This document shows, in pieces, positions 10,541-21,284 of a stretch of 64,000 nt of DNA. Source of the stretch: Epiperipatus broadwayi (taxonomy: Eukaryota > Onychophora > Udeonychophora > Euonychophora > Peripatidae). Where the stretch lies: assembly GCA_028023455.1 (NCBI GenBank), contig JAQFVV010012670.1, positions 248,001 to 312,000 on the forward strand, in the 5' to 3' direction. The stretch's first letter is position 1; each line of letters opens with the position of its first letter. Under the pieces are notes generated by a model. It was not told the origin of the DNA, ran no database searches, and worked only from the letters and a program-made list of their open reading frames with translations. The position numbers and the translations under genes are program-made.

Positions 10541-12310
10541 TCAACATGATTACCAATACATTCTTAATCTAATAGTTAATGTTTTATAGATAAGGCTTAG
10601 AAAAGTTAGGTCACAAAAAATGAAAATGATGCTGACCATTGACATTAAAAATGGCACTTCCTTTCCAGTACATAATTATTTCACAAAACAACAACCAGCC
10701 TCCAAAAATCTAGCACACATTATATTTCCTTATAAGAATTGATTTGTATTTTAAGTTCTCTGCTGGAAAATAGATTGAGATAATTAAGCAAAATTGACTA
10801 GGATAATATTTGATTATTAACAATAGTAGTTTGCCATTACAGACTACTCCTTTAATATTCAGCTGAAAATCAATCCAGACTATTGATGCATTATTAAAAT
10901 GGCACAGTACTTTTTATGATATATAAAAAAGAATCAAATCTATAGTTTAGTTCTAATTATAGATAATCTAGAATAATTTGCATTAAGATGTACCATCAAT
11001 GATAATCAAGTCGCAACATTTGGATAAAGCTATCTTCACCTATGTATAAAATAAAAATGTCTACTATTAAATTCAAAAATACAATTAGTATAAAGAAACT
11101 TCTATGCTGCAAAGTATGCCATTTGCATTATTGTTTTTGCAATGTACTTAATACAGGTGTGCCAAAATCTTAATGTGCTCCTGGTACAAGTATTCTCATA
11201 TCTATAGATTGTAATTTGGATACGAATAAATTGATGACATATCCTTTAAAATATATATCTATTTTGTTAGAAGGTTTGATGAAAGGATGACAATAATGAC
11301 TAAAAATGATGCACAAAAATGTGTATGTGCATACATGTGTAAAAGGGAGAAGAAAGATTTTTCGTAAGTACAGTAAGCAATACACTTAATGCTCATTTTT
11401 TAAAATTTAATAATCTTTTTTTTAGAACATTATTTAATAAATTATATAAATTTCAGTTTAATTAATAGAATATTTTGCTATTAAATTAACCCCTCCGACA
11501 CGCGCCGTTCATCAATGTAGAAGGAAATTAACCCCTCCGATATTATTAGGGAAAATTATCAATCCGGAAATGATTTGCAACTAAAGCTATTTGGTAAATG
11601 CTGTTAACTTGTATAGGATTTGTAGAAGTCTTATAAAATGTGCAAGCAGCCTAAGATTGTATTTATTTGTTCATGCTTTCAAAATTTCAATTTATCTTGA
11701 TATTAAATAAGGTAACTAGAGGCTTAGCAGCCTGTAGGAATGCAGTACTTCTCCCATGAGTACTCAAGACGACATCAAACTACAATAAGATATTTTTTTC
11801 TTTTTTGACGGTAAACCCAAAATGCTTATCTGATTAATTCACATTAAGAAGACACCAGTAGTTTCTTGGCATAGAATAATTAGACGTCCATTTGCAGCTA
11901 AATATATTATTTACTAAAAAGAAAAGTCCTAAGTTTGTTTATGATAAAAAAATTCCAAGTTTTCCCATCCCATTTAAGTAGTTAGCATGGCAAATACTTC
12001 TTAAAAATATATATAGATACCTCTCCTTCTGTCTTAGTAAACAGGCTAAAATTGGAATTAGAGCTAATAATTAAACAAAACAATAAAGGTTTAAAACAGC
12101 AAATATGGCAATCGGACAATCAAAGCAAATCATATATATATACTGATAAATCACGTTTTCATTAGCATATATACATTTTTTTTTTTTAAAGTCAGAAAAA
12201 ATTCCTTAATAGTATTAAAAATAAAATATTAACGCTGATATTACAACTTCGATTACAATCAGAAAGATGAAGTTTAATAACATATTTTTCTAAATAACAG
12301 GCTGCAAAAG
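10541..12310. other. AT-rich spacer
   Basis: Mostly featureless. A 16-bp direct repeat AAATTAACCCCTCCGA occurs at 11483-11498 and 11525-11540, separated by a short GC-richer stretch. If the gene at 12.3 kb is real, sequence just below 12317 would be its 3' flank. Confidence 0.5.
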
Positions 12311-12316
12311 AACTAC

Positions 12317-12322
12317 TTTATT
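12317..12322 (-). promoter_or_regulatory. Poly(A) signal AATAAA
   Basis: On the minus strand an AATAAA hexamer lies 7 bases after the stop codon of the candidate terminal exon, in the right order for 3' end formation. The hexamer is common in AT-rich DNA, so its weight comes from position. Confidence 0.4.
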
Positions 12323-12328
12323 CCACTT

Positions 12329-12474
12329 TTAGAACATTTTTTCAACATACTTTAGACAATTTATTCTGTCATTTTTCAAAATTAGCAGAAAATCTCTCAG
12401 GTTAGGGTGGTCAGGTACTTCACTTTCGTTATCAAATAAAAAGTCCCTGACAGACATATGCCATACTTCACACT
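12329..12474 (-). CDS. Candidate 3' terminal exon of an unidentified gene
   Basis: The best host-gene candidate in the window. On the minus strand a strong acceptor (GCTTTATTTCTTTATTAG, with a possible AG two bases later) leads into about 47 open codons ending in TAA at 12331-12329. The peptide starts near CEVWHMSVRDFLFD and ends CLKYVEKMF. It has a balanced residue mix unlike the surrounding chance ORFs, and local GC is visibly above background. An acidic turn (DNESEVPDHPNL) separates two amphipathic helix-like parts, compatible with the end of a helical-repeat protein. I do not recognise the family. An AATAAA follows. Confidence 0.55.
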
Positions 12475-13150
12475 CTAATAAAGAAATAAAGCAGCAACCC
12501 TTAAACCCAATTTAAATAATGTGAAAGGTAAACAGAAGAGAGTAAAGTCTGAGTTTTAAAAACAAACTGAAATAAAGCTTTATCGAATCATGTAACAAAT
12601 TATCTCAAAAAATTAAGCTTTTGTAAAAATAATAAGACACACACCAGTTTCAATATATGTATAGTCATGAGTGGCTTATACTGCATGGTTTAATGCAGTG
12701 ACAGATTCGAATACTAAGGATATATAAACACAGCATAATTTTGCTGCATCCTGTATTCAAATATGATACGATCTTCCTGAGTGGCCAGACGTGATTATAT
12801 GTATTAACTGATTTTAAATAGTCTTAGCAGTAGAAAAGCAATCAATTTCTAAATGCAGAAAGCAATACCCATTCAAAAGCACATCTGCCTTAATAAAGCA
12901 CAATTGTTTGATAAATATTATTTATTACCCACTTTTTTTTTTAAATTTTGTTTTCAGGACTGTTAATTAAAACAGAATCGATTGATTCTGCTCAGTAACA
13001 ACTTAAGGCAGGTTAATAAAACAAAACAAAAAAAAACATTTGCAAAACAGTCAATTCACTTAAAAAATGAATAAATGAATAGAATAAAGTAATTTCGAAG
13101 TTTGAAATCTAAAATAAAAAGATTAATCATTATTTACAAAATGACTTAAC

Positions 13151-13194
13151 ATAGTGGTCAAGTAGCAAACTCAAGAATTTGGTGTAGTTTTCAG
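13151..13194 (-). CDS. Candidate 44-bp internal exon, same gene
   Basis: On the minus strand an acceptor TTTATTTTACTCAG precedes 44 bases that read (in phase) ENYTKFLSLLLDHY, followed by GTTAAGT as a possible donor. Joined to the terminal exon at its second AG the frame stays open. The donor has T at +3 and is not ideal. The peptide is helical and leucine-rich, in keeping with the next exon. Confidence 0.4.
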
Positions 13195-13239
13195 CTGAGT
13201 AAAATAAACATTAAAAAAAAAAAAACCAATTCAGTTTAC

Positions 13240-13281
13240 TCCATTGAATGGAACTCTTGATCTTAAAATGCTGTTTGGACA
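13240..13281 (-). CDS. Candidate 42-bp exon before a 45-bp intron
   Basis: The 45 bases between this segment and the next exon (13195-13239) look like a minimal intron on the minus strand: they start GTAAACTG, contain a T-run and end TTTATTTTACTCAG. In phase the exon reads SKQHFKIKSSIQW. Its own acceptor (TTATGTTATGTTAAAG) is weak, so the 5' boundary is uncertain. Confidence 0.3.
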
Positions 13282-13436
13282 CTTTAACATAACATAATTA
13301 TTTACTTATCAAAATAAGATTTCATTTGACTTCCCCAAGTCATAATCTACATTAGACAGTAGTAACCAATTTATATTCTACTCTAGAAGCAAATATATAA
13401 ATATTGATTAATTCTACTAACAAAGATACTTATGGT

Positions 13437-13551
13437 TGTCAAGCGTCGGTAACCGAGAGGTCAGCGCAGCCGCCTTGTAAGCAAGCAGTTGCTTGCAGAC
13501 AGTTGTCGCGGTTTCGCTTCCCGGCCGATGTTTTGACTTATGGAGAAAAAA
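13437..13551 (+). mobile_element. tRNA-derived SINE-A, copy 3
   Basis: Flanked by AAAGATACTTATGGT (13422-13436, 13552-13566). Long subfamily: after the anticodon arm (loop CTTGTAA) it carries an extra block, GCAGTTGCTTGCAGACAG, shared in form with copies 1 and 6. B-box-like GGTTTCGCTTCCC, then GATGTTTTGACTTATGG and an A-run. Confidence 0.85.
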
Positions 13552-13849
13552 AAAGATACTTATGGTGTTTATAATGAGGATAACCAAAATATGCTGTATG
13601 GGTTTACTTCACTAGAATGATGGGAACTTCAAGTTATAAACTTTAATCACTTACTAAGAATAAAAACTGATCAATGGATTGGTGTGATGAGTAAAATTGA
13701 TGAAAATCAGATAGTAGTAATATGTCTTATTACTATATTTCTGATTTAAAAAGATAATGCTATAGGTTCTCTTTGAGTCAACATTATAATTATAATCAGT
13801 AGGACTGTAACCCCTCTTACATCAGTGCAGACTGCATTATAAATATGAC

Positions 13850-14010
13850 TGTTATTAGAGAGGATTTGAACAAACTTTCAAGCTCTCTTCAGTTATCACT
13901 CCATCTTATATAACTGATACTCATAACCACATACATGTAAAAAAGATAAATTATCACCAATATATGTACTTCATGCTGAACCACTCCTCCTCTGTTCTAT
14001 CTCATCCCTT
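13850..14010 (+). repeat. Family B repeat
   Basis: Starts TTAGAGAGGATTTGAA, then ACTTTCAAGCTC, TATATAACTGATACTCAT, ACATACATGTAAAAAAGAT, CACCAATATATGTACTTC. Truncated at TGCTGAACCA. Confidence 0.75.
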
Positions 14011-14194
14011 CTCTATTTATATTTATAAAGCATATTTATAATATTATAAAGACACCATACCTTCTTCTCCTCTCCCAATCTATCCAACCATTCATTTTAT
14101 TGAAAATTTGATGTATGTGTTTTTTAAAAAAGAGAGGGTAGATGAAGGGGGGTTTAAAAGTTTTACCCAAAACCCCCCTAATTACACCTAAAGC

Positions 14195-14640
14195 TTAAGT
14201 ATATTACCACATACACGTGAAAAGGATAAATGATCTGTATTATATGTATTTTGTGCTGAACCAGCACTAAGTGATACACATCACCACATACATATGAAAA
14301 AGATAAATGATCTGTAATATGTGTATTTTGTACTGAACCAGCACTCATTGGTTGATCCAGATTATCATCTATCTCTCTCTCACACACACACACATATATA
14401 TATAATCAGTGCTCAATTTATATTAAGATAGCAAATCTTCAAATTTTAATGGACAGACTTCAATCCTCTTTACTCTTCACTCACCCATATCTTTGAAAAT
14501 CTGATGGATGGAATGCTCAAAGTCCTTGCCGTTATTGTAGTCATACCCATGTTGAATTTAAGTCAATCTCATCTCTCATATGTAGAACCTTAATATGTCC
14601 ATTTAAATACACAGAAGAGGGATGGGCAGAATACAGGCTG
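14195..14640 (+). repeat. Family B repeat with internal duplication
   Basis: The block ACCACATACA..TGAAAA..GATAAATGATCTGTA..TGAACCAGCACT occurs twice in tandem (about 14205-14267 and 14281-14345), then the copy continues through CA-repeats, AATCAGTGCTCAATTTATAT, TTAATGGACAGACTTCAA and the distal part ending GAAGAGGGATGGGCAGAAT. The distal part is shared with the 39.7-kb copy. Confidence 0.75.
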
Positions 14641-14684
14641 AATATGTAATATTTGAATACAAGTATAATGTATACACTTAAGCT

Positions 14685-14881
14685 TTAGATGTAATTAGAG
14701 GGGATTTGAATACAGACTTTCAAGATCCCTTCAGTCATCCACTGCATCTTATATAACAGATACACATGACCACCTACATATGAAAAAGATAAGTGGTCAT
14801 GTACATCAGTTATATAAGATAGAGTGGATAACCGAAGGGAGATGAAAGTCTGTATTCAAATCCTCTCTAATTATATCTAAG
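14685..14881. repeat. Family B perfect-type hairpin
   Basis: Left arm 14685-14773 and right arm 14793-14881 are near-perfect reverse complements (TTAGATGTAATTAGAG with CTCTCTAATTATATCTAA at the base; ATGACCAC with GTGGTCAT at the tip). The loop is 19 nt. RNA from either strand would make a duplex of roughly 88 bp. Confidence 0.9.
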
Positions 14882-15916
14882 AAGTATAGTATAGACGTTA
14901 CACTTGCATTCAAATACGATTGTTATTTTTATTCTGAATGCATCATTACTTATCTGATGAAGACATATATATATATATAATCTATGATCTTTAACTTCTA
15001 GCTAAGAATTAGATCATCATTTACAGATTACTATTGTCTGGGTTGTTCAATTAATTGGATATATCCTATCTACCTAAAAAAAATTCTAAGTCTACTTATA
15101 CCCCCCCAAGATTTATCCAGCCTAAACTTGAATCTCAACTTATGAGCATGAATATTATTATGTTAATCACTAAACTCCAAAACCCTTCTTGATTATAATT
15201 TATTATAAATATATCTTGAAATATATTAAGTGATAAAATAATAAAATATTTCAAAATTTATCACATTATTAATTTATTAAATTGTGTTTTAATTTTCTAA
15301 AATTTTAACTTCTATAAATAAAGTTATAGACTATTTAGATTAGATTAAAATAGAAATAAAATCTATATAGCTGGCAGACTCATATATAATAACTGATGAG
15401 AAGCTCTTCCTTGCCTCAGCAACTTTCAATGGAATTAAAAATGAATTAACCACTGGCTTTTTATGACATTCATTTTCAGAAAACTACTAGAAACCATTCT
15501 AAAATATTCCTATCCATTCATCAAAACTGACTGTTCCAAGATGTTCATAGATTATTTAACTAGCTTTTCAAAAGACAATTTAAAATAATAAATGAATATT
15601 TCTCAACATTACATAAAAACATAATACAAATAAAAAATATATAAATAGACTTAAAAAAAAAAATATGAAGTATATATTATATCTTCATGTTGAATTAAAA
15701 ATATAAAAAAAATTTTCCAAATGTTATAACTTTATAATGATGAAAGTTTTACAAATTTACAGATAATAAATGAATATGCTATTACAAAATTTAATTTTTA
15801 TTAATTTTGAAAAAAAAAATAGACTAAATTAATTAAATATTTCCTTAGCAGATAGCTACAACATGAAAACTATAGTAACTAGGTATAAGTGGAAAATTGT
15901 TTACAAATATGCCCTA

Positions 15917-15940
15917 CCCATTGGTGGAGCCACTGTATAC
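15917..15940 (+). repeat. Family C outer-end remnant at a LINE 5' junction
   Basis: CCCATTG followed by GTGGAGCCACTGTATAC resembles the C outer end (CCATTGATTACT..GGTGGCACTACTGTATGG) with an internal deletion. LINE sequence begins at the next base. The resemblance is short and mutated. Confidence 0.45.
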
Positions 15941-17411
15941 ATGCCCTATGTCACCAATTTTGTTTTTGTTGTTTTTGAGTGAAATGGAGAAAGCAATAGA
16001 AAGACTAGGAAGAGGGGTAGAGATACCATTAATAGGTGGCAAAGGAGTATATTCTTTGTCGGGGTTTTTTTTTTTTTGCGATATCTTTTTATGTGCAGAA
16101 AGAAGAAAAGATATGGATATTATGTTAAGGACATGTGCAAGGGTGGGTAAAGAGATGGGGATTAAATTTAGTGAAGAAAAATCAAATATAATGATGGTTA
16201 ATACTGGGGAAAGAGAGGATGTAGTTTTTTTATTGGGGGGATATAAAGTTAAGTGTGGTGGATAGATATAGGTATTTGGGAATCATCTTATGTAATCAGG
16301 AAAATTGCTTGGTTGAATGGGAGAAAAAATTGGTAAATAAAGCAAAGAAAAGAAAAGGTTTGGTAAAGAAACTAACAGTATTTTCATATAATAAATATGA
16401 TGTAGCTAGAATTGTATGGAAAGGAGTTGCAGTAGCAGGGTTAACATATGGTAATGATGCATTATGTGTTAGTAAAAGGATTTTAGATTATTTAGAGAAA
16501 GTACAAAGAGAAGTAGGAAGACATGCATTAGATGCAGAGATGTGGACAGCAAAGGGGGCAATTCAAGGAGAAATGGGATGGTCAAGTTTCTATATGAGAG
16601 ATGCAAAAAGTAAAATGAAAATGTTTGGTAGGTTGCAGTTTATGGATAGTAAAAGAATAGCCAAAATAGTGTTTAATTGGGTTATGAGTAAAGGGCAGGT
16701 AACAAGATGGGTGAGAAATGTAATGCGGTATGCAAAAGATTTGGATAAAAAATTTATATCGGTATACTTGTATAAAAGGTGGGATGATTGTGTTAGGAGG
16801 ATTGTTGAGTGTTATAGTGGTAAGGAATGGGATAAAAGAATAGAAGCATTAATAAAAAATAGGGAGTTGGAGAGATGGAGAAGTAGTATGGAGGGTAAGA
16901 AGAGTTTAAATATATATAGAAGTAAACAGAATATTGGAAGCGAGTTAATTTATGATAATAGTAAGGAAAGTAGTTTATTGTTTAAGGCTCGAACGGGATC
17001 TTTAGCAACAAGAGAATATACATGTAAATGGAAAACTATGGGTGATTTAGCATGCAAATTGTGTAAGGAAGGTATAGAAAATATTAGGCATCTGTTGATT
17101 GAATGTAAATGCTTGAAAGCAGAAAGGGTACAGATAATGAAGTTATGGGAGAATAGATATGAACAAAGTGACAATACAGAAAGTGAGTTATTAGTTTTTA
17201 TGCTGGGTTTGCGAAAAGATAAGGGGAATTTAGATTTAAAGGCCATAGAGTTGACAAAGATTATGTTGTGGAAATGGGATGGGGCAGAATATGGGAAGAC
17301 TTAGAGTGGGGAATGGAAAATAAAGTGGCTAACAGGTTTATCTGGGCATAGTTGCTGAGATATTCTTGACTTCGTTTAAGGAGAAGCCAAATACATCACA
17401 TCACATCACAT
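15941..17411 (+). mobile_element. Non-LTR retrotransposon, 5'-truncated copy with RT palm/thumb and zinc-knuckle
   Basis: Two adjoining frames (to 16265, then 16255-17304) encode the C-terminal part of a LINE polyprotein. The first starts at the RT motif C-P-M-S-P-I-L-F; the catalytic box reads F-C-D instead of F-A-D-D owing to a 3-bp loss next to a T-run, so one catalytic Asp is gone. A frameshift near 16255 precedes the RYLGI segment. The long C-terminal domain ends with a C-x2-C-x7-H-x4-C knuckle (CKLC ... HLLIEC), typical of I/Jockey-type LINEs. The 3' UTR ends in CATCACATCACATCACAT pentamers. The clade cannot be fixed by eye. Inactive. Confidence 0.8.
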
Positions 17412-18131
17412 ATAGCTAAAATAGTATTTAATTGGGTGAGAAAGGTAATGCAGTATGCAAAAGATTTGGATAAAGAATTTATATCAGTATATTTGTACAA
17501 AAGATGGGATGATTGTGTTAAGAGGATTGTTGAGTATTATAGTAGTAAGGAATAGGATAAAAGAATAGATTTATTAATAAAGAATAGGGAGTTAGAGAGA
17601 TGGAGAAATAGTATGGAGAGTAAATAGAGTTTAAATATATATAGAAATAAACAATGTTAGGTGTGAATTAATATATGATAATAGTAAGGAAAGTAGTTTA
17701 TTATTTAAGGCTCGAACAGGATCTTTAGCTACAAGAGAATATACATGTAAATGGAAAAAAATGGGTGATTTATTTTGTAAATTATGTAAGGAAGGAATAG
17801 AAAATATTAGGCATTTGTTAATTGAATGTAAATGCTTGAAAACAGAAAGGGTACATATAATGAAGTTATGGAAGAATAAATATGAAAAAAGTGATTATAC
17901 AGAAAGTGAATTATTGGTTTTTATGCTGGCTTTGGGAAAAGATAAAGGGGGTTTAGATATAAAGGTTATAGAGTTGACAAAGATTATGTTGTGGAAATGG
18001 GATGGAGGATAGGGAACAAAATGGGAAAAACTTAGGCTGGGGAATGGGGGGTAAGGTGGAAAAGATTTCTCTCGGCATTGTGGTTGAGAGATTCCTGACT
18101 TTAATAAAGAAGTCACAGTACATCGCATCAC
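17412..18131 (+). mobile_element. Second, shorter copy of the same LINE, head-to-tail
   Basis: Starts immediately after the pentamer tail of the first copy at TAGCTAAAATAGTATTT, equivalent to about 16654 of copy 1. It has a 28-bp-scale deletion early on, two stops in the middle, and an open 83-codon end (17761-18012) with the CKLC ... HLLIEC knuckle. The 3' end reads GTACATCGCATCAC. It is closer in sequence to the minus-strand copy at 36.4 kb than to its neighbour. Confidence 0.85.
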
Positions 18132-18401
18132 TATATACCCGAATAAGTTAATCAATAAATTCCATCTTTTCCATAAAAATAAAAATGAAAACAAGCAAGA
18201 ATTAATTAACAGACAACAATGTTTGAAAAATAAATGTTTAAAACATATGAAAATGAAAAATTAAGTCTCTGTGGAAAACGTTATATGAGAAAAAGTAAAT
18301 TTGTTTGAAAACATGAAAACAATATTATTTATCTAGAAACAAGCATAAAATTAATACATTTTCATAACAGATAATGATTTTTAAAATGTTTAAAGTACAT
18401 T

Positions 18402-18590
18402 CTATACATAGTGTGTAGGTTCCTGCCACCGAATCAATATGTCTGATACTTGAATGTTACACAACAAACCAACAAAATGGATCATTAAGGCCAACATGCT
18501 CCCTTCTCTCTTTATCACTTGATGATACAAATCTTTCAACAATATTTTGTCAGCAACAATATAAGGATAATCAAACCACAAATTATAGAT
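18402..18590 (-). pseudogene. Coding-like open frame, unrecognised
   Basis: A minus-strand open frame of 62 codons with balanced composition and GC above background, reading from NLWFDYPYIVADK to IRWQEPTHYV and a TAG. No acceptor precedes it and an in-frame stop lies just upstream. It is probably a fragment of a mobile-element protein or a pseudogene. I do not recognise a domain. A chance ORF of this length is not excluded in the window. Confidence 0.25.
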
Positions 18591-20376
18591 TTAAAATAGC
18601 TGAAGCTGCTGAAAATCACATGTGGTCAAGTACTGAAATGAATTCTAATATTATATACATCATTCAATGATGCAGTATAAAAATGCTTGTTTTGTTGAGT
18701 GTGACCTACATACAATTTCTTTAAATGATTAAGTGTTTGTGCTGTCTTCAACGTAAATCCAGCTAATGAAAATATTTTAATGTGCTTCTTGGTTTTCCTA
18801 TTCAATTTATTATGGAATTATGTATGGTCCCATCAAATAGTAATAATCAAAATTATATCTACAATTTTTTAAAACTAACAATTTTGTTATGTTATCAATT
18901 TATTATGAAATAGTATTTGCTTTTGTGCTAATTTAATTCTTACTAAAGGTTTATTTTATAAATAAATTATATTAATTTTCATGTTTTTAAACATATTATT
19001 TATTAAACAATCATTGTCTGTTTTCAAAATATATTAATTTCAGATTTGTTTTTTGTTTTTTAAAAGTTACAATTTCATACTTTCAAATGTATAATATTTT
19101 TTTGTTGTTATCTATTTATTTATTTTTTAATGAAAAAAATGAAACTTAAGAATTAGCTTATTCTGGTATAGTTTAGTATGTGCATGATGGTTTCAACGGG
19201 TAGAACGTACATCCATGTAACCTGTGCAATGTTGACCATAATTAAGTTGTTCATTCTTATAAGATGTATTTAAGATTATGAAAAAAAGATTTGGAAATTT
19301 TTTTAGGTTTCAAACAAGCAAAGAATTTTCTTTTTCCACATAAACCATAGCCAAACAAAATTTATCAAAGCAGGACAAAAATTAAAAACCCTCACAACCC
19401 AATTTTTTGCAGATCTGGTGAATAATGGTCTTTTTCATAATCCATTAGAGAAGTATTTTAGCTTATCTTTTATAAAATATGAACAACATGTAAAGTTCAC
19501 ATACATGAAGTTGAAATGTGGGGTGATCTGAGAAAAAAGGATGTAAAATATGTACAAATATACTTATGGATGTATATATCTGTACAATATAGACACATAT
19601 AACAGCTATAAACAAAAAACTAGTAAGTTCTTTAGACTTGATTTATGATTATAAACTTTAATAAAATTTTAATACTGTAATTCACATTAATAAAATCATA
19701 CTTTATCTATTGTTATACACAGCATATCAAACAACTTGTGAATATTTGCATGCATTGAAGGATAAACATACATAAATAATCTGATAAGCACCAAAAAGTA
19801 TGTTCACTCTTACAAACAAAAAATGTTCTCCTTTCTTCCAAAATATCAAGATCTATTAATTATTATATTTGTTTAATATTTCACAGTTTATTTTGCTTTT
19901 GACATTATTGTATTCTCTTTTTAATTTAAAATTCTTAATTATTACGTACTATGCTTCTCGCAGAAGACTTTTGTAAGATTATTTGAAACATTACTGTGAT
20001 TGCTTTATAGAGGATGAAGAAGAGAGATAAGAAGAGAAGGAGGAAGAAAAAGAGAAGATGATAATAATAATAACAATTCTACTTATTCCATGAAATATTT
20101 ACAGTAAATAAGTTACAAACAAATATATAAAAGCTACATACAAGAATAATCGTGCGTGAGGAATTTATATTGTCACAAATTAAGATATTTAAAAAATACA
20201 ACAGTATCAAAAGGAAAAAATAAAAAGTAAAATATGTAATTTCAAATAATTAAACAAATATAAATATAAAATAGTATATACATAACAAAATTAACATTTA
20301 CTGCATAACCAATGGCCTAAACTCTTTTTGAAAGAGATGTGATTTTCTTTGTCTGAAAGTTTGTGATTATGGTTTT
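18591..20376. other. AT-rich spacer
   Basis: Mostly A/T low complexity. A plus-strand acceptor-like TTTTTTGCAG at about 19404-19413 is followed by about 40 open codons in one phase, but no donor, partner exon or homology supports an exon. Confidence 0.4.
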
Positions 20377-20655
20377 TATAGTTGAAATTATGTTATATGT
20401 TTGACTACTTTCATTATCTAACATTAATTGTTAAATGTTTTTTTAAAAAATTCAAATTTTATTTAAACTTTTCAAATAGTCAACTTTCAGTAATAACACA
20501 CAGATTAATATAAAACAAAATGTTTCAGTTAGCATTATTCTTTTGTATGCTAATATAACTTGAAAAGTTTAAATAAAGTTTGAATTTTTCTAACAAGATT
20601 TAAACAATTAATATTAGATCATCAAAATAGTCCAATATACAATTACAACATATGA
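20377..20655. repeat. Fold-back repeat
   Basis: Imperfect inverted arms: left about 20377-20481 and right about 20556-20655. The best-matched part is AAATTCAAATTTTATTTAA against the complement of TTTAAATAAAGTTTGAATTT, extended outward through ATTAATTGTT / AACAATTAAT. Loop about 75 nt. I found no terminal duplication. Confidence 0.6.
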
Positions 20656-21284
20656 AATATTATCCAAATCTAATGAACAAATATAAAACATTAAACAATC
20701 TAGGATCAGATTAGACATATTGCTTCTATTAGATTCCTTGAAAAAAGTTTGTTAAAGCCAATCAAAATCTATTTGAAAATCAAATCTTAGGGCTATAAAT
20801 TCTAGGATATATGTTATGAATGATACTACATTGATTGATATTAGTGAATTACATCAAATATATCATGTTCTATGAAAGTATCTTGAACAGAAACTAACCA
20901 AAATTTGCCCAAAAAAAAAGTATAATTTTGCAAAACACATAAAGATAATATATAAGAACAGTTATACCTAATAAATATAGTAACATAAAATATACTGATA
21001 ACAAGCAATACAAATAAAAAACAAGAACTAATCTAGGAAGAAATTTTGCTAAATAAAAGAACATATAATTTAATTTAAGAAAACATGAATGAAGATATAT
21101 AATGATTTAATCAGAACAATCTGCAGACAATACGAATTCCCAAATACAATAATTATTTACAAAAGGGATATTCCATAAATACATATGTTATTAAAATGCA
21201 AAATACATTTTCTATAAATTCTAATCTTGAGAGAGAAAGAATTATAAATGTAAAAAAAAAATAATGATTTTGCTTTACACAGGT

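Noticed and set aside
13850-14640. CRISPR-like array from repeated B blocks
   Set aside because: Spacings are irregular, units are dispersed and inverted, and the DNA is clearly eukaryotic.
19404-19530. Plus-strand acceptor-like TTTTTTGCAG followed by about 40 open codons
   Set aside because: No donor, no neighbouring exon and no recognisable peptide; such motifs are frequent in T-rich DNA.
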